Assembly (NCBI RefSeq): GCF_020080835.1
Contig: NC_058162.1
Coordinates: 27,676,758 to 27,740,757, forward strand
Direction of reading: 5' to 3'
Origin: Cotesia glomerata
Taxonomy: Eukaryota; Arthropoda; Insecta; Hymenoptera; Braconidae
DNA length: 64,000 nt
The notes below the pieces were generated by a model, which ran no database searches, was not told where the DNA came from, and saw only the letters and a program-made list of their open reading frames with translations. Below are positions 13,001 to 24,850 of this stretch, one piece after another (the first letter of the stretch is position 1; the number at the start of each line of letters is the position of its first letter). A program made the position numbers and the translations under genes.

Positions 13001-15814
13001 CATTGCGTTTGGACCAAAAATCGACGATTTTCCAGGTAAGGGTACTACGATAAAGTATTCAAATCGACTTAATTTCTTAAAGAACATTGTTTTATGTAAT
13101 TTTTTCACAGAAATCACTGTATAAACATGGCTTGCACAAATTCTGATGGTTATATTCAAAGAATTACTGATTATTTTGGATTCGTTGCTTTTGGAGCAAA
13201 AATCGACGATTTAGCGAGTGAGGGTGCTATCGTAAAGTATTCAAATCGACTTTATTTTTTGAAGAACATTATTTTAAGTAATTTTTTTATAAAATCACTG
13301 TAGAAAACATGGCTTGCACGAATTCTGATGGTAATATTCGAGAAATTACTGATAATTTCTGATTTATTGCGTTTGGACCGAAAATCGACGATTTTCCGAG
13401 TGAGGGTGCTATCGTAAATTATTCAAATAAACTTTATTATTTAAAAAACATTATTTTAAATGATTTCTTCTTAGAAATCATGATATAAACATGGCTTGCA
13501 CAAATTCTGATGGTTATAGTCAAAGAATTACAGATGACTTTGGATTTGTTGCGTTTGGACCGAAAATCGACGAATTTCCGAGTGAGAGTACTTCCTTAAA
13601 CTATTCAAATCGACTTTATTTTTTGAAGAACATTATTTCAAGTAATGTTTCGACAAAAATCACTGTATAAACATGGCTTGCACCAATTCTGATGGTTATA
13701 TTCGAGAAATTACAGATTATTTTGGATTCATTGGGTCTGGACCAAAAATCGACGATTTTCCAGGTAAGGGTACTATCGTAAAGTATTCTAATCGACTTTA
13801 TTTTTCAAAAAACATTATTCTAAGTAATTTTTTCACAGAAATCACTGTATGAACATGGCTTGCACTAATTCTCATGGTAATATTCGAGAAACTACTGATT
13901 ATTTTGGATTCATTGGGTCTGGACCGAAAATCGACGATTTTTCGAAAGAGGGTACTTCCTTAAAGTATTCAAATCGACTTTATTTTTTAAGGAACATTAT
14001 TTTAAGTAATTTATTTACAGAAATCACTGTATAAACATGGCTTGCACTAATTCTCATGGTAATATTCGAGAAATTACTGATTACCTTGGATTTATTGCGT
14101 TTGGACGGAAAATCGACGATTTTCCGAAGAAGGGTACTTCCTTAAATTATTCAAACCGACTTTATTTTTTGAAAAACATTATTTTGAGTAATTTTTTCAC
14201 AGAATTTACTGTATAAACATGGCTTGTACGAATTCTGATGGTTATATTCGAGAAATTACTGATTATTTTGGATTCATTGCGTTCGGACCGTAAATCGACG
14301 ATTTTCCAGGTAAGGGTACTATCGTAAAGTATTCAAATCGACTTTTTTTTTTAAAGAATATTATTCTAAGTAATTTTTTCACAGAAATCACTGTATAAAC
14401 ATGACTTGCACTAATTCTCATTGTAATATTCGAGAAATTACTAATTATTTTGGATTCATTGGGTCTGGACCAAAAATCGACGATTTTTCGAGTGAGGGTA
14501 CTTCCTTAAAGTATTCAAATCGACTTTATTTTTTCAAGAACATGATTTTTCGTAATTTTTACACAAATATCACTGTATAAAAATGGCTTGCACGAATTCT
14601 AATGGTCATATTCGAGAAATAACTGAATATTTTGGATTCATTGCGTTTGGACCAAAAATCGACGATTTTCCAGGTAAGAGAACCATCGTAAAGGATTCAA
14701 ATCGACTTTATTATTTAAAGAACATTATTCTAAGTAATTTTTTAACAGAAATCACTGTATAAACATGGCTTGCACTAATTCTCATGGTAATATTCGGGAA
14801 ATTACTGATTATTTTGAATTCATTGGGTCTGGACCGAAAATCGACGATTTTCCGAAAGAGGGTACTTCCTTAAAGTATTCAAATCGACTTTATTTTCTAA
14901 AGAACATTATTTTGAGTAATTTTTTCACAGAAATCACAGTATAAACATAGCTTGCACGAATTCTAATGGTTATATTCGAGGAATTACCGATAACTTTGTA
15001 TTTATTGCGTTTGGACCGAAAAGCGACTATTTTCCAAGTGAGGGTGCTATCGTAAAGTGTTCAAATCGACTTTATTTTTTGCAAAACATTATTTTAAATT
15101 ATTTCTTCTCAGAAATCACAGTATAAACATGGCTTGCACAAATTCTCATGACGATATTCGAGAAATTACAGATTATTTCGAATTTATTGCGTTCGGACCG
15201 AAAATCGACGATTTTCTGAGTGAGGGTGCTATCGTAAAGTATTCAAATCGACTTTATTTTTTAAAAAACATTATTTTAAATGATATCTTCTTAGGAACCA
15301 AGATATAAACATGGCTTGCACAAATTCTGATAGTTATAATCGAAGAATTACAGATGACTTTGGATGTATTGCGGTTGGACCAAAAATCGACGAATTTCCG
15401 AGTGAGGGTACTTTCTAAAAGTATTCAAATCGACTTTATTTTTTAGAAAACATTATTTTAAATGATTTCTTCTCAGAAATCGAGATATAAACATAGCTTG
15501 CACAAATTCTGATGGTTATATTCCAGAACCTACTGATTATTTTGGATTTATTGCGTCCGGACCGAAAATCGACGAATTTCCTAGTGAGGGTACTTCCTTA
15601 AAGTATTAAATCGACTTTATTTTTGAAAGAACATTATTTTAAGTCATTTTTTCACAGGAATCACTGTATAAATATGGCTTGCACGAATTCTGATGGTTAT
15701 ATTCGAGAAATTACAGATTATTTTGGATTCATTGCGTTTGGACCGAAAATCGGAGATTTTCCAAGTGAATGTACTTCCTTCAAGTATTCTAATAGACTTT
15801 ATTTTTAGAAGAAC
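10026..15814. repeat. 182-bp satellite (type B) central block, ~32 units
   Basis: Tandem 182-bp monomers without the hairpin insert. CACTGTATAAAC recurs at 11658, 11840, 12022, 12204 and so on. Monomers are more diverged from one another than the A units, with alternating variants such as TTCCAGGTAAGGGTACTATCG and TTCCGAGTGAGGGTACTTCC. Most copies carry a GAATTC site. Higher-order copying is visible at offsets of 6 and 9 monomers. Open frames of 60-83 codons in this block follow the monomer and are not genes. Confidence 0.94.
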
Positions 15815-18800
15815 ATTATTTTAAGTATTATTTTGATAGAAATCACTGTATAAACAAAGCTTGCACGATTTCTGATGGTTATAACACTGTTTTACCACCA
15901 GTCAGTAAAACAGATACCTGTTTTACCATCAGTCGGTAAAACAGGAAAATAGCGAAAAGCGCGGATTTGGACGAATAAGTGTGGCTACCATTTTGTATTT
16001 ACAGAATTACAGATAACTTTGGGTTTATTGCGGTTGAAACGGAAATAATCGATTTTCCGAGTGAGGGTACTTTTTGAAAGTATTTGAATCGACTTTATTT
16101 TTTAAAGAACATTATTTGAGTATTATTTTGATAGAAATCACTGTATAAACATGGCTTGCACGATTTCTGATGGTTATATCACTGTTTTACCATCAGTCGG
16201 TAAAACAGATTCCTGTTTTACCATCAGTCGGTAAAACAGGAAAATAGCGAAAAGCGCGGATTTGGACGAATAAGTGTGGCTACCATATTGTATTTACAGA
16301 ATTACACATGACTTTGGGTTTATTGCGGTTGAAACGGAAATAATCGATTTTCCGAGTGAGGGTACTTTTTGAAAGTATTTGAATCGACTTTATTTCTAAA
16401 AGAACATTATTTTGAGTATTATTTTCATAGAAATCACTGTATAAACATAGCTTGCACGATTTCTGATGGTTATACCACTGTTTTACCATCAGTCGGTAAA
16501 ACAGATTCCTGTTTTACCATCAGTCGGTAAAACAGGAAAATATCGAAAAGCGCGGATTTGGACGAATAAGTGTGGCTACCATATTGTATTTACAGAATTA
16601 CACATGACTTTGGGTTTATTGCGGTTGAAACGGAAATAATCGATTTTCCGAGTGAGGGTACTTTTTGAAAGTATTTGAATCGACTTTATTTCTTAAAGAA
16701 CATTATTTTGAGTATTATTTTCATAGAAATCACTGTATAAACATAGCTTGCACGATTTCTAATGGTTATACCACTGTTTTACCATCAGTCGGTAAAACAG
16801 ATTCCTGTTTTACCATCAGTCGGTAAAACAGGAAAATACCGAAAAGCGCGTATTTGGACGAATAAGTGTGGCTATCATATTGTATTTACAGAATTACACA
16901 TGACTATGGGTTTATTGCGGTTGAAACGGAAATAATTGATTTTCCGAGTGAGGGTATTTTTTGAAAGTATTTGAATCGACTTTATTTTTTAAAGAACATT
17001 ATTTTGAGTATTATTTTCATAGAAATCACTGTATAAACATAGCTTGCGCGATTTCTAATGGTTATACTACGGTTTTACCATCAGTCGGTAAAACAGATTC
17101 CTGTTTTACCATCAGTCGGTAAAACAGGAAAATACCGAAAAGCGCGGATTTGGACGAATAAGTGTAGCTACCATATTGTATTTACAGAATTACACATGAC
17201 TTTGGGTTTATTGCGGTTGAAACGGAAATAATCGATTTTCCGAGTGAGGGTACTTTTTGAAAGTATTTGAATCGACTTTATTTCTTAAAGAACATTATTT
17301 TGAGTATTATTTTCATAGAAATCACTGTATAAACATAGCTTGCACGATTTCTGATGGTTATACCACTGTTTTACCATCAGTCGGTAAAACAGATTCCTGT
17401 CTTACCATCAGTCGGTAAAACAGGAAAATACCGAAAAGCGCGTATTTGGACGAATAAGTGTGGCTATCATATTGTATTTATAGAATTACACATGACTTTG
17501 GGTTTATTGCGGTTGAAACGGAAATAATTGATTTTCCGAGTGAGGGTATTTTTTGAAAGTATTTGAATCGACTTTATTTTTTAAAGAACATTATTTTGAG
17601 TATTATTTTCATAGAAATCACTGTATAAACATAGCTTGCACGATTTCTGATGGTTATACCACTGTTTTACCATCAGTCGGTAAAACAGATTCCTGTTTTA
17701 CCATCAGTCGGTAAAACAGGAAAATACCGAAAAGCGCGGATTTGGACGAATAAGTGTGGCTACCATATTGTATTTACAGAATTACACATGACTTTGGGTT
17801 TATTGCGGTTGAAACGGAAATAATCGATTTTCCGAGTGAGGGTACTTTTTGAAAGTATTTGAATCGACTTTATTTCTTAAAGAACATTATTTTGAGTATT
17901 ATTTTCATAGAAATCACTGTATAAACATAGCTTGCACGATTTCTAATGGTTATACCACTGTTTTACCATCAGTCGGTAAAACAGATTCCTGTTTTACCAT
18001 CAGTCGGTAAAACAGGAAAATATCGAAAAGCGCGGATTTGGACGAATAAGTGTGGCTACCATATTGTATTTACAGAATTACACATGACTTTGGGTTTATT
18101 GCGGTTGAAACGGAAATAATCGATTTTCCGAGTGAGGGTACTTTTTGAAAGTATTTGAATCGACTTTATTTCTTAAAGAACATTATTTTGAGTATTATTT
18201 TCATAGAAATCACTGTATAAACATAGCTTGCACGATTTCTGATGGTTATACCACTGTTTTACCATCAGTCGGTAAAAACAGATTCCTGTTTTACCATCAG
18301 TCGGTAAAACAGGAAAATACCGAAAAGCGCGGATTTGGACGAATAAGTGTGGCTACCATATTGTATTTACAGAATTACACATGACTTTGGGTTTATTGCG
18401 GTTGAAACGGAAATAATCGATTTTCCGAGTGAGGGTACTTTTTGAAAGTATTTGAATCGACTTTATTTCTTAAAGAACATTATTTTGAGTATTATTTTCA
18501 TAGAAATCACTGTATAAACATAGCTTGCACGATTTCTAATGGTTATACCACTGTTTTACCATCAGTCGGTAAAACAGATTCCTGTTTTACCATCAGTCGG
18601 TAAAACAGGAAAATATCGAAAAGCGCGGATTTGGACGAATTAGTGTGGCTACCATATTGTATTTACAGAATTACACATGACTTTGGGTTTATTGCGGTTG
18701 AAACGGAAATAATCGATTTTCCGAGTGAGGGTACTTTTTGAAAGTATTTGAATGGACTTTATTTCTAAAAGAACATTATTTTGAGAATTATTTTCATAGA

Positions 18801-21725
18801 AATCACTGTATAAACATAGCTTGCACGATTTCTAATGGTTATACCACTGTTTTACCATCAGTCGGTAAAACAGATTTCTGTTTTACCATCAGTCGGTAAA
18901 ACAGGAAAATACCGAAAAGCGCGTATTTGGACGAATAAGTGTGGCTATCATATTGTATTTACAGAATTACACATGACTATGGGTTTATTGCGGTTGAAAC
19001 GGAAATAATCGATTTTCCGAGTGAGGGTATTTTTTGAAAGTATTTGAATCGACTTTATTTTTTAAAGAACATTATTTTGAGTATTATTTTCATAGAAATC
19101 ACTGTATAAACATAGCTTGCACGATTTCCTAATGATTTCTTTTACCATCAGTCGGTAAAACAGATTCCTGTTTTACCATCAGTCGGTAAAACAGGAAAAT
19201 ACCGAAAAGCGCGGATTTGGACGAATAAGTGTAGGCTACCATATTGTATTTACAGAATTACACATGACTTTGGGTTTATTGCGGTTGAAACGGAAATAAT
19301 CGATTTTCCGAGTGAGGGTATTTAGAAAGTATTTCAATCGACTTTATTTCTTAAAGAACATTATTTTGAGTATTATTTTTATAGAAATCACTGTATAAAC
19401 ATAGCTTGCACGATTTCGATGAGTTATACCACTGTTTTACCATCAGTCGGTAAAACAGATTTCTGTTTTACCATCAGTCGGTAAAACAGGAAAATACCGA
19501 AAAGCGCGTATTTGGACGAATAAGTGTGGCTATCATATTGTATTTACAGAATTACACATGACTATGGGTTTATTGCGGTTGAAACGGAAATAATCGATTT
19601 TCCGAGTGAGGGTATTTTTTGAAAGTATTTGAATCGACTTTATTTTTTAAAGAACATTATTTTGAGTATTATTTTCATAGAAATCACTGTATAAACATAG
19701 CTTGCACGATTTCTAATGGTTATACCACTGTTTTACCATCAGTCGGTAAAACAGATTCCTGTTTTACCATCAGTCGGTAAAACAGGAAAATACCGAAAAG
19801 CGCGGATTTGGACGAATAAGTGTAGCTACCATATTGTATTTACAGAATTACACATGACTTTGGGTTTATTGCGGTTGAAACGGAAATAATCGATTTTCCG
19901 AGTGAGGGTACTTTTTGAAAGTATTTGAATCGACTTTATTTCTTAAAGAACATTATTTTCATAGAAATCACTGTATAAACATAGCTTGCACGATTTCTGA
20001 TGGTTATACCACTGTTTTACCATCAGTCGGTAAAACAGGAAAATAAAGAAAAGCGCGTATTTGGACGAATAAGTGTGGCTATCATATTGTATTTATAGAA
20101 TTACACATGACTTTGGGTTTATTGCGGTTGAAACGGAAATAATTGATTTTCCGAGTGAGGGTATTTTTTGAAAGTATTTGAATCGACTTTATTTTTTAAA
20201 GAACATTATTTTGAGTATTATTTTCATAGAAATCACTGTATAAACATAGCTTGCACGATTTCTGATGGTTATACCACTGTTTTACCATCAGTCGGTAAAA
20301 CAGATTCCTGTTTTACCATCAGTCGGTAAAACAGGAAAATACCGAAAAGCGCGGATTTGGACGAATAAGTGTAGCTACCATATTGTATTTACAGAATTAC
20401 ACATGACTTTGGGTTTATTGCGGTTGAAACGGAAATAATCGATTTTCCGAGTGAGGGTACTTTTTGAAAGTATTTGAATCGACTTTATTTCTTAAAGAAC
20501 ATTATTTTGAGTATTATTTTCATAGAAATCACTGTATAAACATAGCTTGCACGATTTCTAATGGTTATACCACTGTTTTACCATCAGTCGGTAAAACAGA
20601 TTCCTGTTTTACCATCAGTCGGTAAAACAGGAAAATACCGAAAAGCGCGTATTTGGACGAATAAGTGTGGCTATCATATTGTATTTACAGAATTACACAT
20701 GACTTTGGGTTTATTGCGGTTGAAACGGAAATAATCGATTTTCCGAGTGAGGGTATTTTTTGAAAGTATTTAAATTGACTTTATTTTCTTAAAGAACATT
20801 ATTTTGAGTATTATTTTGATAGAAATCACTGTATAAACATAGCTTGCACGATTTCTGATGGTTATACCACTGTTTTACCATCAGTCGGTAAAACAGATTC
20901 CTGTTTTACCATCAGTCGGTAAAACAGGAAAATACCGAAAAGCGCGGATTTGGACGAATAAGTGTAGCTACCATATTGTATTTACAGAATTACACATGAC
21001 TTTGGGTTTATTGCGGTTGAAACGGAAATAATCGATTTTCCGAGTGAGGGTACTTTTTGAAAGTATTTGAATCGACTTTATTTCTTAAAGAACATTATTT
21101 TGAGTATTATTTTCATAGAAATCACTGTATAAAACATAGCTTGCACGATTTCTAATGGTTATACCACTGTTTTACCATCAGTCGGTAAAACAGATTCCTG
21201 TTTTACCATCAGTCGGTAAAACAGGAAAATACCGAAAAGCGCGTATTTGGATGAATAAGTGTAGCTATCATATTGTATTTACAGAATTACACATGACTTT
21301 GGGTTTATTGCGGTTGAAACGGAAATAATCGATTTTCCGAGTGAGGGTATTTTTTGAAAGTATTTGAATCGACTTTATTTCTTAAAGAACATTATTTTGA
21401 GTATTATTTTCATAGAAATCACTGTATAAACATAGCTTGCACGATTTCTAATGGTTATACCACTGTTTTACCATCAGTCGGTAAAACAGATTCCTGTTTT
21501 ACCATCAGTCGGTAAAACAGGAAAATACTGAAAAGCGTGGATTTGGACGAATAAGTGTGGCTACTATTTTGTATTTACAGAATTACAGATAACTTTGGGT
21601 TTATTGCAGGTTGAAACGGAAATAATCGATTTTCCGAGTGAGGGTACTTTTGAAAGTATTGGAATCGACTTTATTTTCTAAAGAACATTATTTTGAGTAT
21701 TATTTGATAGGAAATCACTGTATAA
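15815..21725. repeat. 296-bp satellite (type A-prime) block 2, 20 units
   Basis: Twenty units with starts at 15884, 16179, 16475, 16771, 17067, 17363, 17659, 17955, 18251, 18548, 18844, about 19141, 19429, 19725, 20009, 20274, 20570, 20867, 21164 and 21460. They differ from block 1 by shared variants: CAGATTCCTG instead of CAGATACCTG, CCATATTGTATTTACAG, and ACACATGACTTTGGG. Many adjacent units alternate between a GCGGATTTGG form and a GCGTATTTGG form, giving a partial two-unit higher-order repeat. The unit near 19141 is degenerate and the unit at 20009 has lost one hairpin. Confidence 0.94.
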
Positions 21726-22572
21726 ACATGGCTTTCACGAATTTGATAGTTATATTCGAGAAATTACTGATTATTTTGGATTCATTGAGTTTGGACCGAA
21801 AATCGGGTTTATTGCGATGTTCAAGGTAAAAGTACTATCATCGTCAGTATTCAAATCGACTTTATTTTTTAGAGAACATTATTTTAAGTTATTTTTTCAC
21901 AGAAATAACTGTATAAACATGGTATGCACGAATTCTGACGGTTTTATTCGATAAATTACTGATTATTTTGGATTCATTGAGTTTGGACCGAAAATCGACG
22001 ATGTTCAAGGTAAAAGTACTATCGTCAAGTATTCAAATCGACTTTATTTTTTAGAGAACATTATTTTAAGTTATTTTTTCACAGAAATAACTGTATAAAC
22101 ATGGTATGCACGAATTCTGACGGTTTTATTCGATAAATTACTGATTATTTTGGATTCATTGCGTTTTGACCGAAAATCGACTATGTTCAGTAAGGCGTAC
22201 TATCGTCAAGTATTCAAATCGACTTTATTTTTAGAGAACATTATTTTAAGGTTATTTTTCACAGAAATAACTGTATAAACATGGATTGCAATGTGAATTC
22301 TGACGGTTTTATTCGATAAATTACTGATTATTTTTGGATTCATTGAGTTTGGACCGAAAATCGACGATGTTCAAGGTAAAAGTACTATCGTCAAGTATTC
22401 AAATCGACTCTATTTTTTAGAGAACATTATTTTAAGTTATTTTTTCACAGAAATAACTGTATAAACATGGTATGCACGAATTCTGACGGTTTTATTCGAT
22501 AAATTACTGATTATTTTGGATTCATTGAGTTTGGACCGAAAATCGACGATGTTCAAGGTAAAAGTACTATCG
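21726..22572. repeat. 182-bp satellite (type B), right edge, ~4.6 units
   Basis: Return to 182-bp monomers. Copies at about 21900, 22080, 22260 and 22440 are nearly identical, with shared variants GGTATGCACGAATTCTGACG and GATGTTCAAGGTAAAAGTAC. The array stops at a run of Ns, so its true end is unknown. Confidence 0.93.
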
Positions 22573-22672
22573 NNNNNNNNNNNNNNNNNNNNNNNNNNNN
22601 NNNNNNNNNNNNNNNNNNNNNNNNNNNNNNNNNNNNNNNNNNNNNNNNNNNNNNNNNNNNNNNNNNNNNNNN
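22573..22672. other. assembly gap (100 Ns)
   Basis: Exactly 100 Ns, the conventional symbol for a gap of unknown size. It sits at the end of the satellite array, where assembly collapse is expected. Confidence 0.98.
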
Positions 22673-23090
22673 CACCCTAGTGGGTGTAGATGCAAGCTGT
22701 GAAATTTATTTTTTTAACTGTAGTTTCCCATCTATTGGACTATTACCATGCATTCTCGAATTACTTAGTCTGTGGCATGTCACTTTTTACATCGAAAAAA
22801 AGTCAGGATCGAAATTTTTGAGCTTGCTATAGTTTGTGCTGATAAAATTTAATAATTTCAAGTAGATTAATTGTTATAATTGAATATAATTAATTGATAT
22901 CAGTAAAATAAAGTATGAATCACTATTATAATATAAAATTTAGGAACAAGAAGTACCGTAGAATTAAATAAAATTTTGCAACCTAGAAATACCGTTCTGC
23001 TTACAGTAAACACACTCGGTAGTCTGGCGCTCCGTTTACAACGGATTTGAACGGAACTTGGCGCCAGATTCTACCGAATCTGTGGATAAA
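22673..23090 (+). repeat. dispersed repeat, left copy of a 9-kb-spaced inverted pair
   Basis: About 418 bp matching the reverse complement of 32323-32739 at roughly 90 percent by eye. Shared landmarks are GGTGTAGATGCAAGCTGTG, GTCAGGATCGAAATTTTTG, CCGTTCTGCTTACAGTAAAC and TCTACCGAATCTGTGGATAA. It contains a GC-rich imperfect palindrome (CTGGCGC ... GCGCCAG). The copy begins directly at the assembly gap, so its left end may be cut. Confidence 0.85.
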
Positions 23091-23157
23091 TTTTAAGGTT
23101 AGAGAACTCTTGCGGTGTTGTCAAGTGTATACCGGTAATTCAGAGTGCTATATTTTT

Positions 23158-23331
23158 TATTAGTCAATTAAATGTTATTAATTATTTAATGAGTAAATTT
23201 TTCGGAAATTTCCTTAAAAATGTTATTAATTAATTTAAAAATTAGTTTTAAGATGCATAACAAAAGTATTTCTACATTTAATTTTTTTATAGGCATTCTT
23301 TACACTAGGAGGGTACTTGAATCTCCTTAAT
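23158..23331 (+). repeat. direct repeat, upstream copy (damaged)
   Basis: Parallels 23648-23846: both run from TTAGTCAATTAAATGTT through TTTTAAGATGCATAACAAAA to a TTTTTTATAG followed by a TTCTTTACACTAG coding-like end. In this copy the frame after the AG stops within 14 codons (A-F-F-T-L-G-G-Y-L-N-L-L-N-stop), so it looks like the decayed partner. Confidence 0.6.
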
Positions 23332-23454
23332 TAAAAAAATAATTTTTGAGTGATTTAAAAGTTACCTCGTTTGCAAATAATAAGAAAATGATTATAGTAG
23401 CTTCAAATTTCGAAGAAATCAAAGGTTAGTATCTTTATAACATAATTTTAGACC

Positions 23455-23493
23455 TGCGCATGCGCCGGAACGGTTCCAGCGCATGCGCGCGAA
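23455..23493. promoter_or_regulatory. paired GCGCATGCGC palindromes (NRF-1-like sites)
   Basis: Two copies of GCGCATGCGC lie 25 bp apart in otherwise AT-rich DNA, separated by CGGAACGGTTCCA. GCGCATGCGC is the core of the NRF-1 (fly Ewg) recognition motif, known from vertebrate and insect work. A related pair with the same GTTCC and AATTTAAAC landmarks lies near 51597-51633, so the pair travels in a repeat. Binding is an inference. Confidence 0.4.
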
Positions 23494-23807
23494 GCCCGCG
23501 CAATTTTAAACAAAGAATCTTAGGAATTAACACCTTTCTTTAATTTTTATCGCTTTTATATTAATATAAAGTTTTATTTTATTTTTTTTTAATATTGTAA
23601 GCTTTAGAAAATTTAAATTGTTTTCCCAAAAAATTATATATTTAAAAAATTAGTCAATTAAATGTTTAAATATTAAAAAATCAAATAAATGTTTTAATAA
23701 TTAAATAATTATTTAATGAGTGAATTTTTCGGAGATTTCCTCAAAAATGTTATTAATTAATTTTAAGATGCATAACAAAAGTATTTCTGCGTATTATTTT
23801 TTTATAG

Positions 23808-24056
23808 ACATTCTTTACACTAGAAGAGTACTTGGATCTCCTTAAAGTATACAATCAGGAAGAAATTTTACAAATAAATTTGATATTTATAAAAAATGAC
23901 GCTTTTGATTCTGTTTATAAACAGAATGTAATATATTACAAAAGAAACTTATTGAAAAAAGCAATTCTCCAACGCGAATTAGTCGGTGTGAGCGGAAGGA
24001 TGGCTGTAAACATGATAGCGGCTAAGAAACTTATGGTAGCAACCCCAATTTTTTGA
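23808..24056 (+). pseudogene. orphan coding-like segment, possibly a transposon relic
   Basis: After TTTTTTATAG an open frame of 82 codons runs to TGA at 24054. It begins T-F-F-T-L-E-E-Y-L-D-L-L-K-V-Y and continues with a Lys-rich stretch. The start resembles the short helix-turn-helix segment (DUF4817 type) found in insect transposon genes, which often reads FTxEEYxDMLxVYG. This is recognition from memory and weak. It has no start codon near the acceptor, lies in a repeat duplicated at 23158-23331, and is on the strand opposite to the main gene. It could equally be a chance frame. Confidence 0.25.
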
Positions 24057-24195
24057 ATTAGCTTGATAAATTTGGTGAGTGTTACGCCTATTGAATATCA
24101 TCAGCCAAATCCGTGGAGTTTGTTTATAAAAATTATATTGGCTTAGATAAAATATGACGCTTGTGTATAAAAACATAACAACAGTACTCGATTTG

Positions 24196-24277
24196 TTAGG
24201 TGAGAGTGGCGGCGCCACTAGCTCGTTCAACGGTTATGCCCAATATTGTAAGGCCGGTGATTGTAGTCCAGGTGTCG
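24196..24277 (-). CDS. FN3-transmembrane gene, terminal coding exon (candidate)
   Basis: Minus-strand segment after the acceptor TTAACGTACAG. The preceding exon at 24851-25230 ends with two bases (AG) of a split codon. Joining them to the first C here gives Ser, and the frame then stays open for 26 residues (D-T-W-T-T-I-T-G-L-T ... A-A-T-L-T) to TAA at 24198-24196. The segment is clearly more GC-rich than its surroundings, as the other exons are. The intron before it would be 573 bp. No known domain is visible. What supports it is phase agreement, base composition and a usable acceptor; a transcript would settle it. Confidence 0.5.
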
Positions 24278-24850
24278 CTGTACGTTAATTCTTTCTCGCG
24301 GACTTTTTAAATTAATTTTCCCTCTTTGATAGTTACTTTTTTATTTGTTCTATTTTTATCATTACTTAAATATTATTAATGTGTTATGGTTTTTTAAAAT
24401 TGAGATTCATTTTTAAAATCCTTATTTTACGTTAATTCATTATTTAAGTTACAAGTTTATTTTTAGTTTCTTGCTGTATTATAATGGAGAACAAAATCCG
24501 TAAAATTTCAAATTTTTCATTTAACTTTATATTGAATCAATTTTTATGTTTTAAAGTATATAAAATTAACAATAATAATAATTTTATTAAAAAGAAGAAA
24601 TATACTTTTTAAAATCACCTCTTATTTGTTAAAATATTTTAACTTTAACAAGACTTACTAACAAAAGCTCGAACTTAAAAAAAAAAGCTTAAATTTTTTG
24701 GTCCCAGGAAGAAATTTCTCAAAGTACAAAAGTGAGTCAGTGAAAATGTGCGAGTGATAAAATCCCGTAGAATACAAAATTTCTCATCTTTTTCACTTAA
24801 AATTGATGTTTTAAACTATATAAACTAATCAATAGTAATAAAAAAATTAC
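24278..24850 (-). other. intron between the last two exons
   Basis: AT-rich, with no repeat or second frame recognised. Donor AG|GTAATT at the upstream end, acceptor CGTACAG at the downstream end. Confidence 0.5.

Noticed and set aside
1..22572. CRISPR-like regular repeats
   Set aside because: Units are 182 or 296 bp with no short repeat/unique spacer layout and no cas genes; this is eukaryotic satellite DNA.
23979..24230. 83-codon minus-strand frame
   Set aside because: Overlaps the terminal exon candidate in a different frame, no domain, and its composition is that of random AT-rich DNA.
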